A stretch of 64,000 bases of DNA from Mycolicibacterium sp. MU0050 (lineage in GTDB: Bacteria; Actinomycetota; Actinomycetes; Mycobacteriales; Mycobacteriaceae), in contig NZ_OY726395.1 of the NCBI RefSeq assembly GCF_963378085.1, forward strand, positions 2,790,001 to 2,854,000, given 5' to 3'. This document shows positions 8,827 to 16,581 of the stretch, one piece after another. The notes below the pieces were generated by a model. The model was not told the origin of the DNA, searched no databases, and saw only the letters and a list, made by a program, of their open reading frames with translations. A program made the position numbers and the translations under genes. The first letter of the stretch is position 1. Each line of letters starts with the position of its first letter.

Positions 8827-9588
8827 GTGGTCGGCCAACTCGCGGGTCAGGTTGCGATCGTGATGGGGGCCGGTCGCGGCATCGGAGCCGCCATCGCCCA
8901 ACGGTTTTCGCGCGAAGGCGCCACGGTGGTGGTGGCCGACGTTTCCGAGCGCGCCGCGAACGCCTGCGCCGACAGGATCGGGTCCTCGGCCCAACCGGTG
9001 CGCTGCGACGTCGCGGACGAGGACGACGTCGCGGCCGCCCTCGCCGCCGCGGTCGCCCGGACCGGCGGCCTCGACATCGTGATCAACAACGCCGCGTTGG
9101 GTTCGTCGACACCCATGGCCGACACGTCCCGCGCCGAATGGGACCGAGTGCTCGGCATCACCCTCAACGGCACCTTCCACACCATCAAGCACGCCGTCCC
9201 CCATCTGCGCCGCAGGGGCGGAGGCGCGATCGTCAACATCTCCTCGATCGCGGGCCGCCACGCCATGCCCTCGATGGCGGCCTACAGCGCGGCCAAGGCC
9301 GGCGTCGACGCACTGACCCGCACCGCAGCGGTGGAACTGCGCGCGGACAACATCAGGGTCAACGCCATCGTGCCGGGCATGATCCGCACGACCGCCGCCA
9401 TCGGAGCCTCTGCAGCGCTGTCCGGCGCGCTCGGGATGCCGGTCGAAGACTTCATCACCCGTCGCCAACAGCGCTGGGGGGAGCCGGACGAAGTCGCTGC
9501 GGTGGCAACCCATCTCGCCGGGCCCGACGCCTCGTTCACCACCGGGATGTTCTATCTGCTCGACAACGCCTCGTCGTTGTTGCCCTGA
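8827..9588 (+). CDS. Short-chain dehydrogenase/reductase
   Basis: A 253-residue classical SDR, NAD(P)-dependent alcohol/ketone oxidoreductase. The dinucleotide motif is GAGRGIG near residue 15, NNAALGSS follows at about residue 80, the catalytic Ser lies in NISSIAG and the Tyr-Lys pair in YSAAKAG. GTG 8827 is preferred over TTG 8797. AGAGGGGA precedes it at suitable spacing, and a start at 8797 would almost abut the regulatory motif at 8780-8791. A truncated paralogue sits at 52998-53528, also followed by an acyl-CoA dehydrogenase, so this SDR-dehydrogenase pair was duplicated. A role in oxidising a hydroxyacyl or cyclic alcohol intermediate is likely; the substrate is unknown. Confidence 0.88.
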   Translation: MVGQLAGQVAIVMGAGRGIGAAIAQRFSREGATVVVADVSERAANACADRIGSSAQPVRCDVADEDDVAAALAAAVARTGGLDIVINNAALGSSTPMADTSRAEWDRVLGITLNGTFHTIKHAVPHLRRRGGGAIVNISSIAGRHAMPSMAAYSAAKAGVDALTRTAAVELRADNIRVNAIVPGMIRTTAAIGASAALSGALGMPVEDFITRRQQRWGEPDEVAAVATHLAGPDASFTTGMFYLLDNASSLLP

Positions 9589-9625
9589 CCGACGCACCCA
9601 TCACCACCCAGGAGGAACCACCACG

Positions 9626-10759
9626 ATGCCTACCACGGCCGACAACACGTTCGTCGAATCACTGCGGGCGTTCGCCCAGAAGGAATGCGGCTCCGCCGAG
9701 CAGCGCAGGAAGCTCCGCGGCGACGGTTCCCTCACCCACAATCCGGAGCTGTACGCCAAGCTCGCCGACTTGGGCTGGATCGGAGCCTCGATACCGGTCG
9801 CGTACGGCGGCGGTGGCGGCAAGCCCAGCGACGCGTGCCGACTCGTCGAGGAGATGGCCTACGGGCAGGCACCGTTGTTCGGCCTGGGCGTGAGCCTGGT
9901 CAGCGCCACCATGGTCGAACGATTCGGCACCGAGGCGCAGAAGGCGGACATCCTCGGCGGCGTGTGCCGCGGGGATGTCCTCGCCACCGCGATCAGCGAA
10001 CCGGGTGCCGGGTCGGACCCCGGTTCGATGATCTGCCGCGCCGAACGGCGGGGCGACTCGTACGTCATCAACGGCCAGAAGACCTGGATCTCGTGTGCGC
10101 ACATCGCCACCCGCATCCTGGTGATGTGCCGGACCGACACCAGCGGGGACAAGCACGACGGCATCACGATGTTCGACGTGCCGGCCGATGCCGCCGGGCT
10201 GACCATCCGCACCATCCCGAGTCTGGGCGGTGACGAGGTCAACGATGTCTTCTTCGACGATGTCGTCGTGGGCGCCGACCGCGTGATCGGCACCGAAGGC
10301 CGCGCCTGGCACCAGATCATGCGTGGCCTCAACACCGACCGGCTGATGTGTGGGGCGATGTTCCTCGGCCGCGCCCGACGCACCTTCGAGGATTCCGTCG
10401 AATACCTGCGGCAGCGCGAGCAGTTCGGGCGTCCCATCGGCAGCTTCCAGGCGCTGCGGCACCGGATCGCGGATCTGGCGACAGAACTCGAATGCTGTCG
10501 GCTGCTCGTCGACGACCTGGCGCGGAAACTCGACGACGACCCGGACCGACAAGTTCCGCGGGAGGCATCGATGGTCAAACTCAAGGTCACCGAAACCGCC
10601 AAACGCCTTGCCGTCGAGGGCATGCAGTTCCTGGGCGGCGCCGGCTACACCCTCGACCACGATATGGAACGCCACCTGCGCGAGAGCATCATCGGCACCG
10701 TCTACGCCGGCACCAGTGAGGTACAGCGCGAGATCATCGGAAGGTCCTACGGGCTGTGA
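9626..10759 (+). CDS. Acyl-CoA dehydrogenase
   Basis: A 377-residue FAD-dependent acyl-CoA dehydrogenase introducing an alpha,beta double bond. Visible are the FAD/substrate block (AISEPGAGSDP), YVINGQKTWIS, the RQQ-type helix (YLRQREQFGRPIGSFQALRH) and the C-terminal YAGTSEVQREI. The glutamate of GTSE lies at the position of the usual catalytic base. Length is normal. CAGGAGG lies 10-16 nt upstream of ATG 9626. It overlaps the following hydratase fusion by 4 nt (GTGA). A broken paralogue (about four-fifths identical by eye in the first ~190 residues) lies at 51891-52963. Confidence 0.93.
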   Translation: MPTTADNTFVESLRAFAQKECGSAEQRRKLRGDGSLTHNPELYAKLADLGWIGASIPVAYGGGGGKPSDACRLVEEMAYGQAPLFGLGVSLVSATMVERFGTEAQKADILGGVCRGDVLATAISEPGAGSDPGSMICRAERRGDSYVINGQKTWISCAHIATRILVMCRTDTSGDKHDGITMFDVPADAAGLTIRTIPSLGGDEVNDVFFDDVVVGADRVIGTEGRAWHQIMRGLNTDRLMCGAMFLGRARRTFEDSVEYLRQREQFGRPIGSFQALRHRIADLATELECCRLLVDDLARKLDDDPDRQVPREASMVKLKVTETAKRLAVEGMQFLGGAGYTLDHDMERHLRESIIGTVYAGTSEVQREIIGRSYGL

Positions 10760-12564
10760 ACACCGCTACCCCCGCCCCCCAGATTCGTTACGAACAACCG
10801 AGCCCGGGCGTCGCCCGAATCGTGCTGGCCCGCCCCGACAAACGCAACGCGCAGGACCGCGCGATGCTGCATGAACTCGACGACGCCTACCTGCGGGCCG
10901 TCGGAGACGACTCCGTCCGGGTCATCATCCTCGCCGCGGATGGGCCGGACTTCTCGGCCGGTCACGATCTGCGCGTCGACACTGCCTACGACATGACCGA
11001 CGTCAGGCCGCGCACCCTCACCGGTGGATTCGCCGCGCCGGGCGCCGAGGGTTGGTACGCCACCGAGGCCGAACTGTTTCTCGGCCTGTGTCTGCGCTGG
11101 CGCGACATTCCCCGCCCCACCATCGCCCAGGTACACGGCCGGGTGATCGGCGGCGGGCTGGAACTGATCTGGCCATGCGACCTGATCATCGCCGCCGACG
11201 ACACGGTCTTCCACGACCCGATCAGCGCCTTCGGCTGCGCGGTCGCCGAATACTTCGTTCACCCTTGGGAACTCGGGCATCGCCGGGCCAAGGAGATGCT
11301 GTTCACCGGCGAACCCATCGACGCGTTCGACGCCGAGGCACTGGGCATGGTCAACCGCGTGGTGCCCAAAGCCGATCTCGAGGCCGAGACGCTGGCGCTC
11401 GCCGAACGCATCGCCGACCGCCCCAGCTTCGGTCTGCGGTTGGCCAAGCGCGCCGTCAACAACGCGCTCGATCTGCAGGGGCAGCGAGCGGCGGTGGAAT
11501 GGGCCTTCGATGCCCACCATCTGGCGCATTCGCACAACCGCGAGCGCTACGACAACCTCGTCGACCCCGCCGGCGCGGACCTGATCCGCGCCGAGGCCCG
11601 CAGCCGCCGGACCCGGCCCCGGGCCGCCTATCTGACCAACCCGACGGCGAACGCCGATCCAATCGAGGAGGACCACGTGCAACGGCAATACACGACGATC
11701 GTCGAGGGCGGCGACTACTTCGAGGGTGCGCGCTGGCGGGACGGCCGCTGGTACGTGTCCGACGCGTTGAAGGGAGTGGTCTGCGCCTTCGACGAATCCG
11801 GGCAGCGCGAGGATCTGATGCACGTCGACGCGCTATGTTCGGGCCTGGGCTGGCTGCCGGACGGCACCCTGCTGGTGGTGTCCATGAAGGATCGGACCTT
11901 GCTCGCGCGCAGTGCCGATGGCGCAGTTCGCCGGCATGCGGATCTCTCCGGGTTGTCCCCGAACTGGATCAACGACATGTACGTCGACTCGGTGGGCCGC
12001 GCCTGGGTGGGCACGATCGGGTTCGCGATCCACGAGGGCGAGACACCCCGCCCCGGCGAGCTGTTCCGGGTGGATCCGGACGGGACCGCGACCGTGGCCG
12101 CGACCGACCTGTGGTGCCCCAACGGCGTCGTCGTCACCTCCGACGGCAGCACCCTGATCGTCGCAGAGTCCTTCGCCGCCAGGCTCACGGCATTCTCCAT
12201 CGGAGCGGACGGCAGCCTCGGAGATCGACGTGTCTTCGCCCAATTCGGACCGGCACCGGAACTGGCCGGGCCCGCGGAGATGATCGCGGCCACCGAGCTC
12301 GCCCCCGACGGGATGACGATCGATTCGCAAGACCACGTGTGGGTCGCCGATGCGAATCATCAACGTTGCGTAAGGGTCTCCCCCACCGGTGCCGTCGTCG
12401 ACGAGGTCGCCCACCCCGACGGCGTCAACGTCTACACCTGCGCTCTGGGCGGGGCCGACGGCCGCCAACTGCTGCTGGCCGCGGCCGACGGATTCTTCGA
12501 GGCCATTCAGGGTGTGGGTGGAACCGCAGCGTTGCTGTCCACGCCCGTCGATGTTCCCGCCTGA
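10756..12564 (+). CDS. Enoyl-CoA hydratase/isomerase fused in frame to SMP-30/gluconolactonase-like domain
   Basis: A 602-residue open frame. Residues ~8-285 are crotonase fold: FSAGHDLR as oxyanion-hole segment and IGGGLELIWPCD with the first active-site Glu position, while the second usual Glu is not apparent. Residues ~308-602 are an SMP-30/lactonase beta-propeller. Its metal-ligand pattern is readable as Glu in YFEGARW, Asn in WINDMYVD and Asp in PDGMTID. No stop codon separates them. Just before the second domain, GAGGAGGA at 11664-11671 is followed by an in-frame GTG at 11677, so a separate 295-residue lactonase-like protein may also be made. The pairing suggests CoA-linked hydration plus lactone hydrolysis. 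Function is inferred. Confidence 0.85.
   Translation: MNTATPAPQIRYEQPSPGVARIVLARPDKRNAQDRAMLHELDDAYLRAVGDDSVRVIILAADGPDFSAGHDLRVDTAYDMTDVRPRTLTGGFAAPGAEGWYATEAELFLGLCLRWRDIPRPTIAQVHGRVIGGGLELIWPCDLIIAADDTVFHDPISAFGCAVAEYFVHPWELGHRRAKEMLFTGEPIDAFDAEALGMVNRVVPKADLEAETLALAERIADRPSFGLRLAKRAVNNALDLQGQRAAVEWAFDAHHLAHSHNRERYDNLVDPAGADLIRAEARSRRTRPRAAYLTNPTANADPIEEDHVQRQYTTIVEGGDYFEGARWRDGRWYVSDALKGVVCAFDESGQREDLMHVDALCSGLGWLPDGTLLVVSMKDRTLLARSADGAVRRHADLSGLSPNWINDMYVDSVGRAWVGTIGFAIHEGETPRPGELFRVDPDGTATVAATDLWCPNGVVVTSDGSTLIVAESFAARLTAFSIGADGSLGDRRVFAQFGPAPELAGPAEMIAATELAPDGMTIDSQDHVWVADANHQRCVRVSPTGAVVDEVAHPDGVNVYTCALGGADGRQLLLAAADGFFEAIQGVGGTAALLSTPVDVPA
11664..11679 (+). promoter_or_regulatory. 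Internal ribosome-binding site and GTG start for the SMP-30-like domain
   Basis: GAGGAGGA, then five bases, then GTG 11677 in frame with the surrounding gene. It encodes the linker EED-H-V. This is what would remain if two adjacent genes (hydratase, lactonase) lost the stop codon between them. It may still allow a free 295-residue second product. Confidence 0.5.
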
Positions 12565-12586
12565 CCCGAGCCCGACAGGACTATTG

Positions 12587-13396
12587 ATGACCAACACCGA
12601 AACCTCCCACCAGGGTGCCGACTCCGAAGTTCGCTACGAAGTTCGTCACGGCGCCGCCTGGATCACGCTCAACCGGCCCGCGGCCCGCAACGCGCTCTCG
12701 CACGGGTTGCTCAATGGGATCAGCGCCGGACTCACCACAGCCGCCGCCGATCCCGCCGTCCGCGCCGTCGTGATCGGCGCAGCCGGTAGCGCATTCTGCG
12801 CCGGCGCCGACCTCAAGCGAGTCGGCGCGATGGACGATCACGACAACGTGGTGGGCTTCCTGAAAGCAGCTGCGGCACTGTTCGATCAGGTTGCCGAGCA
12901 TCCGCAGCCGGTCATTGCCGCGGTGCAGGGCATCGCGGTCGCCGGCGGATTGGAACTGGTGCTCGCCTGCGATCTCGTGGTCGCCACCACCGACGCGGTC
13001 TTCAGCGACGGCCATGCCCGCTACGGGCTGTTCCCCGCCGCCGGCGGCGCCACCCGGCTCCCCCGGAAGATCGGCGCCAACCGGGCCAAACAACTACTGT
13101 TCACCGCGGAAAGCTGGACCGCGCAACGGATGTACGAGGCCGGCCTGGTCACCGAGGTGGTCCCCGCCGACGGGTTGGTGGACTGTGTCGCCGCCATCGT
13201 CGGACGGATCTCTCGACACAGTCCACTGGGCATCACCGGGATGAAACGCCTCGTCGACGACGGTTCCGACCGGCCGTTGGCCGATGCGCTCGCGCTGGAA
13301 TTGGCAGCGTGCACCGAGTACGCGAAGAGTGCCGACTTCGCCGAAGGGTTGCGCGCCTTCGGCGAGCGCCGCGAGCCGAAGTTCGTCGGGGCGTAG
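12587..13396 (+). CDS. Enoyl-CoA hydratase/isomerase family protein
   Basis: A 269-residue crotonase-fold protein. FCAGADLKR forms the oxyanion-hole region and VAGGLELVLACD carries the first active-site Glu. The segment where hydratases have the second Glu reads GHARYGLFPAAGGATR, so an isomerase, hydrolase or other crotonase reaction is possible. ATG 12587 has GACAGGA six bases upstream. It lies 22 nt after the fusion gene and 3 nt before the SDR, so it is part of the cluster-1 operon. The cluster-2 hydratase at 27674-28459 shares the same unusual GHA-YGL-PA-GG pattern, marking parallel steps in the two clusters. Confidence 0.9.
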   Translation: MTNTETSHQGADSEVRYEVRHGAAWITLNRPAARNALSHGLLNGISAGLTTAAADPAVRAVVIGAAGSAFCAGADLKRVGAMDDHDNVVGFLKAAAALFDQVAEHPQPVIAAVQGIAVAGGLELVLACDLVVATTDAVFSDGHARYGLFPAAGGATRLPRKIGANRAKQLLFTAESWTAQRMYEAGLVTEVVPADGLVDCVAAIVGRISRHSPLGITGMKRLVDDGSDRPLADALALELAACTEYAKSADFAEGLRAFGERREPKFVGA

Positions 13397-13399
13397 CGC

Positions 13400-14161
13400 A
13401 TGAAGATCGAGAACAAGGTCGTGATGGTCGTCGGCGGTGCGTCGGGGCTCGGCCGCGCGGTGTGCGCCGAGTTCGCCGCGGCCGGTGGTCGCGTCGCGGT
13501 GGTCGACCGGGACGGCGAGGCGGCGCGGCATGTCGCCGGGACCCTGCCCGATGCCCTGGCAGTGCAGGCGGACATCACCGCCGCTGCCCCGATGGAGCAG
13601 TCCCTGGACGCGGTGTTGGAGGCATTCGGGGCTTTGCACATCAACGTCAACACAGCCGGGGTGGTGACCGCAGCCAAGCTGGTGTCCAGAGGCCGGGCGG
13701 CCGAACTGGACGCATTCGAGCGCACCGTGGGCGTCAACCTGATCGGAACGTTCAACGCGATGCGCGTGAGCGCGGCCGCGATGCTGCGTAACGAACCAGA
13801 GAACGGTGAGCGCGGCGTGATCGTCAACACCGCCTCCGGTGCGGCCTTCGAGGGGCAGAGTGGGCAGGCGGCCTACAGCGCGAGCAAGGCGGGCGTCGTC
13901 GGCCTCACGCTGCCGGTCGCCCGCGACCTGGCGGGCACCGGCATCCGGATCAACGCCGTCGCTCCCGGCCTGTTCGACACCCCGATGTCGGCCGGGTTGC
14001 CCGATCCCGTCCGCGCCGGCCTGCTGGAATCGGTGTTGGAACCGAAACGCCTCGGCCGACCGAACGAATTCGCCCGGCTGGTGCGCCACCTGGTGGAGAA
14101 CGAGTATCTCAACGGCGAATGCGTTCGCCTCGACGCGGCGACACGCCTGTTACCCCGATGA
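13400..14161 (+). CDS. SDR family dehydrogenase, HSD10/3-hydroxyacyl-CoA dehydrogenase-like
   Basis: A 253-residue SDR. Glycine motif GGASGLG lies near residue 12, the NNAG element is replaced by NTAG, and the catalytic Tyr-Lys pair is in YSASKAG. The block NEPENGERGVIVNTASGAA is typical of type II 3-hydroxyacyl-CoA dehydrogenases (HSD17B10-like). Likely role is NAD-dependent oxidation of a 3-hydroxyacyl-CoA made by the hydratase just upstream. It starts 3 nt after that gene. The cluster-2 SDR (28475-29242) is a clear paralogue (shared SGAA, SKAGVVG and ARDL blocks). Confidence 0.9.
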   Translation: MKIENKVVMVVGGASGLGRAVCAEFAAAGGRVAVVDRDGEAARHVAGTLPDALAVQADITAAAPMEQSLDAVLEAFGALHINVNTAGVVTAAKLVSRGRAAELDAFERTVGVNLIGTFNAMRVSAAAMLRNEPENGERGVIVNTASGAAFEGQSGQAAYSASKAGVVGLTLPVARDLAGTGIRINAVAPGLFDTPMSAGLPDPVRAGLLESVLEPKRLGRPNEFARLVRHLVENEYLNGECVRLDAATRLLPR

Positions 14162-14181
14162 GCAACCCGGCCACTACAGTT

Positions 14182-14193
14182 ATCTTTACCGAC
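14182..14193 (-). promoter_or_regulatory. Candidate operator motif, copy 3 (reverse orientation), before tetR
   Basis: On the minus strand this reads GTCGGTAAAGAT, 10 of 12 matches to GTTGGTAAGGAT at 26071. Extending both by a few bases keeps the similarity. It lies 41-52 nt before ATG 14234, as expected for TetR autoregulation. On the plus strand TATCTT in the same place could be a -10 element. Confidence 0.38.
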
Positions 14194-14233
14194 AGGGATG
14201 GAATGCGCCCCTGCGCAGCGGGAGGGAGGCCGG

Positions 14234-14821
14234 ATGGCACGCCGACGCGTCACCTCCGTGCAGGAGTTGGTCAACGCTGCGGCGCGGGTGTTCGAACGGG
14301 TCGGTTATGTCGATGCGACCATCGCGGACATCGCCGCGGAGGCCGGGGTCAGCAAGCCCACCGTGTACCAGTACGTCGATTCCAAACGCTGGCTACTGGA
14401 GACCATCGTCGAGCAGGTCATCTACCCGCTCCGACACAACATCGAGCAGATTCTCACCAGCGATGACCCCGCCCGAGACAAGCTGGTCGCGTTCATCCGC
14501 GTGCACGTCGAATCGGCAGTCACGTATCGGACGTACTACGCAGTCCTCACCGCCGACCAGCATCAACTCTCGCCGCAGGCGTTGCGCAACTACCTGTCCT
14601 GGGCGCGGGACGTCAACCATGCCACCGAGAAGCTGCTGCACGAATGTATCGAAGCCGGCGTCATCCGCGACGATCTGGACATCGGCACCTCGGCGCACCT
14701 GCTCAACGGGATGCTGTCGTCGATTGCCCGCTGGTTCCACAGTGCCGGGCGCCTCACCGCCGATGATCTCGTGGACCAGGTGCTCGGCATGCTCAGCGGT
14801 TACATCATCGCCCCAGCCTGA
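14234..14821 (+). CDS. TetR family transcriptional regulator (cluster 1)
   Basis: A 195-residue TetR repressor. The N-terminal helix-turn-helix covers about residues 29-48 (IADIAAEAGVSKPTVYQYVDSK); the ligand-binding part contains TYYAVLTADQHQLSPQALRNY. ATG 14234 is preceded by GGAGGGAGG. An in-frame upstream ATG would add twelve residues without similarity to the family. It sits inside cluster 1 between the HSD10-like SDR and the acyl-CoA ligase. A motif resembling that before the thiolase and SDR genes lies before this gene, so it is the best local candidate for controlling them (inference). A truncated paralogue with a premature stop lies at 53532-53915. Confidence 0.9.
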   Translation: MARRRVTSVQELVNAAARVFERVGYVDATIADIAAEAGVSKPTVYQYVDSKRWLLETIVEQVIYPLRHNIEQILTSDDPARDKLVAFIRVHVESAVTYRTYYAVLTADQHQLSPQALRNYLSWARDVNHATEKLLHECIEAGVIRDDLDIGTSAHLLNGMLSSIARWFHSAGRLTADDLVDQVLGMLSGYIIAPA

Positions 14822-14841
14822 TCACAGCCCGAAGCCCGGGC

Positions 14842-14853
14842 AATCTGACCAAC
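14842..14853 (-). promoter_or_regulatory. Weak match to the cluster-1 motif before the acyl-CoA ligase
   Basis: On the minus strand it reads GTTGGTCAGATT, matching GTTGGTAAGGAT at 9 of 12 positions. It lies 100-111 nt before GTG 14953 in the only sizeable gap around the ligase gene. The match is weak and could be chance. Confidence 0.2.
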
Positions 14854-14952
14854 AAGTAACCATTCGTGTGCAGTCGGTTGCCCGAGCCGGGCACTGCTGC
14901 GCGCGCGCTTCACATCGAATTCCGCCCGCGAGTAGCAGTCAGGAGACCTGCC

Positions 14953-16500
14953 GTGACGACCCCCGCTGAGGTACTACGCCGAAACGCGACGACAGCGGCC
15001 GACAAGGCCGCCGTCCGCTTCGAGGGCCGGACCCAAAGCCACGGTGAACTATACGACCGAGCCAAGCGCCTCGCGAATGCGCTACGCGCGCAAGGGATCA
15101 CCAAAGGCGACCGGGTCGCGGTGGCCGCGGACAATTGCTTCGAGACGATGGAGATCGTCGCCGGGTTGACGTTGGGCGGGTACGTCCGTTGCCCGCTCTA
15201 CACCCACGACGGGCCGGAGCGGCACCGCTATCTGCTCGAACTCACCGAACCCACCGCGATCATCCTGCAGGACAAGTACTTCGATGCGCTGGCGCCGGTA
15301 CTGGCCGAGTTCCCGGCCACGCGCGCCGTCGTGGTCCTGGGCGGCGAAGCCGCTGCACCCGCCCTGGATTACGCAACCATGATGAGCGCCGCGAGCGACG
15401 CCGAGCCCGACGTCGAGATCTCGCTCGATGACGCGCACCAGATCCGGTTCTCCGCGGGCACCACCGGCTTACCCAAGGGCATCCTCCACACTCTCGGAGC
15501 GTGGATGGCCGCGGGCGACGAGGTCCTCGCCGACGTGTCACCGCCGCTGTCCGACCGGGATTGCTATCTGGCGGCGAGTCCGCTGACGCACGCGGCCACC
15601 GTCCCGGTATGGCCGATCCTCGCCGCGGGCGGAACCATCGTGGTGATGCCCAACTTCGACGCGGGTAGGTTCCTGCAGTTGGTGGCCGAAGAGCGCGTCA
15701 CGGTGACGTTGCTGGTAGCCACCATGGTGCAGATGATCACCACCCACCCAGAGGCCACGGCGCATGACCTTTCCAGCCTGCGGGCGATCTTCTATGGCGC
15801 ATCGCCGATTCCCGAAACCACTCTGATCGCCGCATTGCGGCTGTGGGGCAACGTGATGTACCAGAGTTATGGGCAGAGCGAGGCCATCCCGGTGGCGGCC
15901 TTGCTGCCCGAACATCACGTCGTCGACGGGACACCCGAAGAGCGCCGGCGCCTGCGTTCGGCGGGCAAGGCCACACCGAATTCCGGGATCCGGATCGTCG
16001 ACGAGGACGACAACATCCTGCCGCCCGGTGAGGTGGGCGAGATCGTCGTTCGTTCCCCCGGGCGGATGAAGGAGATCTGGCGTGCTCCAGATGTCACCGC
16101 ACAGCGCCTGACCGAGGACGGCTGGGTGCGCACCCGGGACATGGGTTGGCTCGACGAGGATCAGTTCCTCTACCTGGCCGACCGCAAGGAGGACCTGATC
16201 ATCTCCGGCGGCTACAACATCTGGCCGGCCGAACTGGAGAACGCCCTGGCCGAACATCCCGCCGTCCGGGAGGCGGCCGTGGTCGGCATTCCGCACGAGA
16301 AATGGGTGGAGACCCCGCACGCCGACGTGGTCCTCGAAGACGGCTGGGCCGGTACCGTTTCCGCGCAGGACCTGATCGAGTGGACCCGGGAGCGGCTGGG
16401 TTCGGTCAAGAAGATCACCAGCGTCGAGTTCGTCGAGTTGCTGCCGAGGACCCCTATCGGCAAGGTGCTGCGCCGCGAGATCCGCGACCGGTACCGCTGA
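14953..16500 (+). CDS. Acyl-CoA synthetase (AMP-forming, FadD-like)
   Basis: A 515-residue ANL-superfamily ligase converting a carboxylic acid to its CoA thioester through an acyl-adenylate. The P-loop motif is FSAGTTGLPKG near residue 175. QSYGQSE lies near 305, a DxGWLDEDQFLY core follows, the hinge/A8 region is DRKEDLIISGGYNIWPAE near 415-432, and the catalytic Lys is in RTPIGKVLRR near the C-terminus. GTG 14953 has AGGAGA at 14941-14946. It is the last cluster-1 gene, ending 11 nt before a strong hairpin. The cluster-3 ligase (57569-59158) is a paralogue. The substrate is unknown. Confidence 0.92.
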   Translation: MTTPAEVLRRNATTAADKAAVRFEGRTQSHGELYDRAKRLANALRAQGITKGDRVAVAADNCFETMEIVAGLTLGGYVRCPLYTHDGPERHRYLLELTEPTAIILQDKYFDALAPVLAEFPATRAVVVLGGEAAAPALDYATMMSAASDAEPDVEISLDDAHQIRFSAGTTGLPKGILHTLGAWMAAGDEVLADVSPPLSDRDCYLAASPLTHAATVPVWPILAAGGTIVVMPNFDAGRFLQLVAEERVTVTLLVATMVQMITTHPEATAHDLSSLRAIFYGASPIPETTLIAALRLWGNVMYQSYGQSEAIPVAALLPEHHVVDGTPEERRRLRSAGKATPNSGIRIVDEDDNILPPGEVGEIVVRSPGRMKEIWRAPDVTAQRLTEDGWVRTRDMGWLDEDQFLYLADRKEDLIISGGYNIWPAELENALAEHPAVREAAVVGIPHEKWVETPHADVVLEDGWAGTVSAQDLIEWTRERLGSVKKITSVEFVELLPRTPIGKVLRREIRDRYR

Positions 16501-16511
16501 ACCCCAACGAA

Positions 16512-16553
16512 TTCGGTGCCCCGGATGGCCATGAGGCGATCCGGGGCACCGAA
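16512..16553. terminator. Strong bidirectional hairpin terminator
   Basis: A perfect 15-bp stem (16512-16526 pairs with 16539-16553, arms TTCGGTGCCCCGGAT and its complement) encloses a 12-nt loop and is followed by CTCATTT. It lies between the convergent ends of the acyl-CoA ligase (16500, plus) and mceF (16582, minus), so it can stop transcription from both sides. Confidence 0.85.
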
Positions 16554-16581
16554 CTCATTTGCGGTGCGCTCGTCACAGCGC

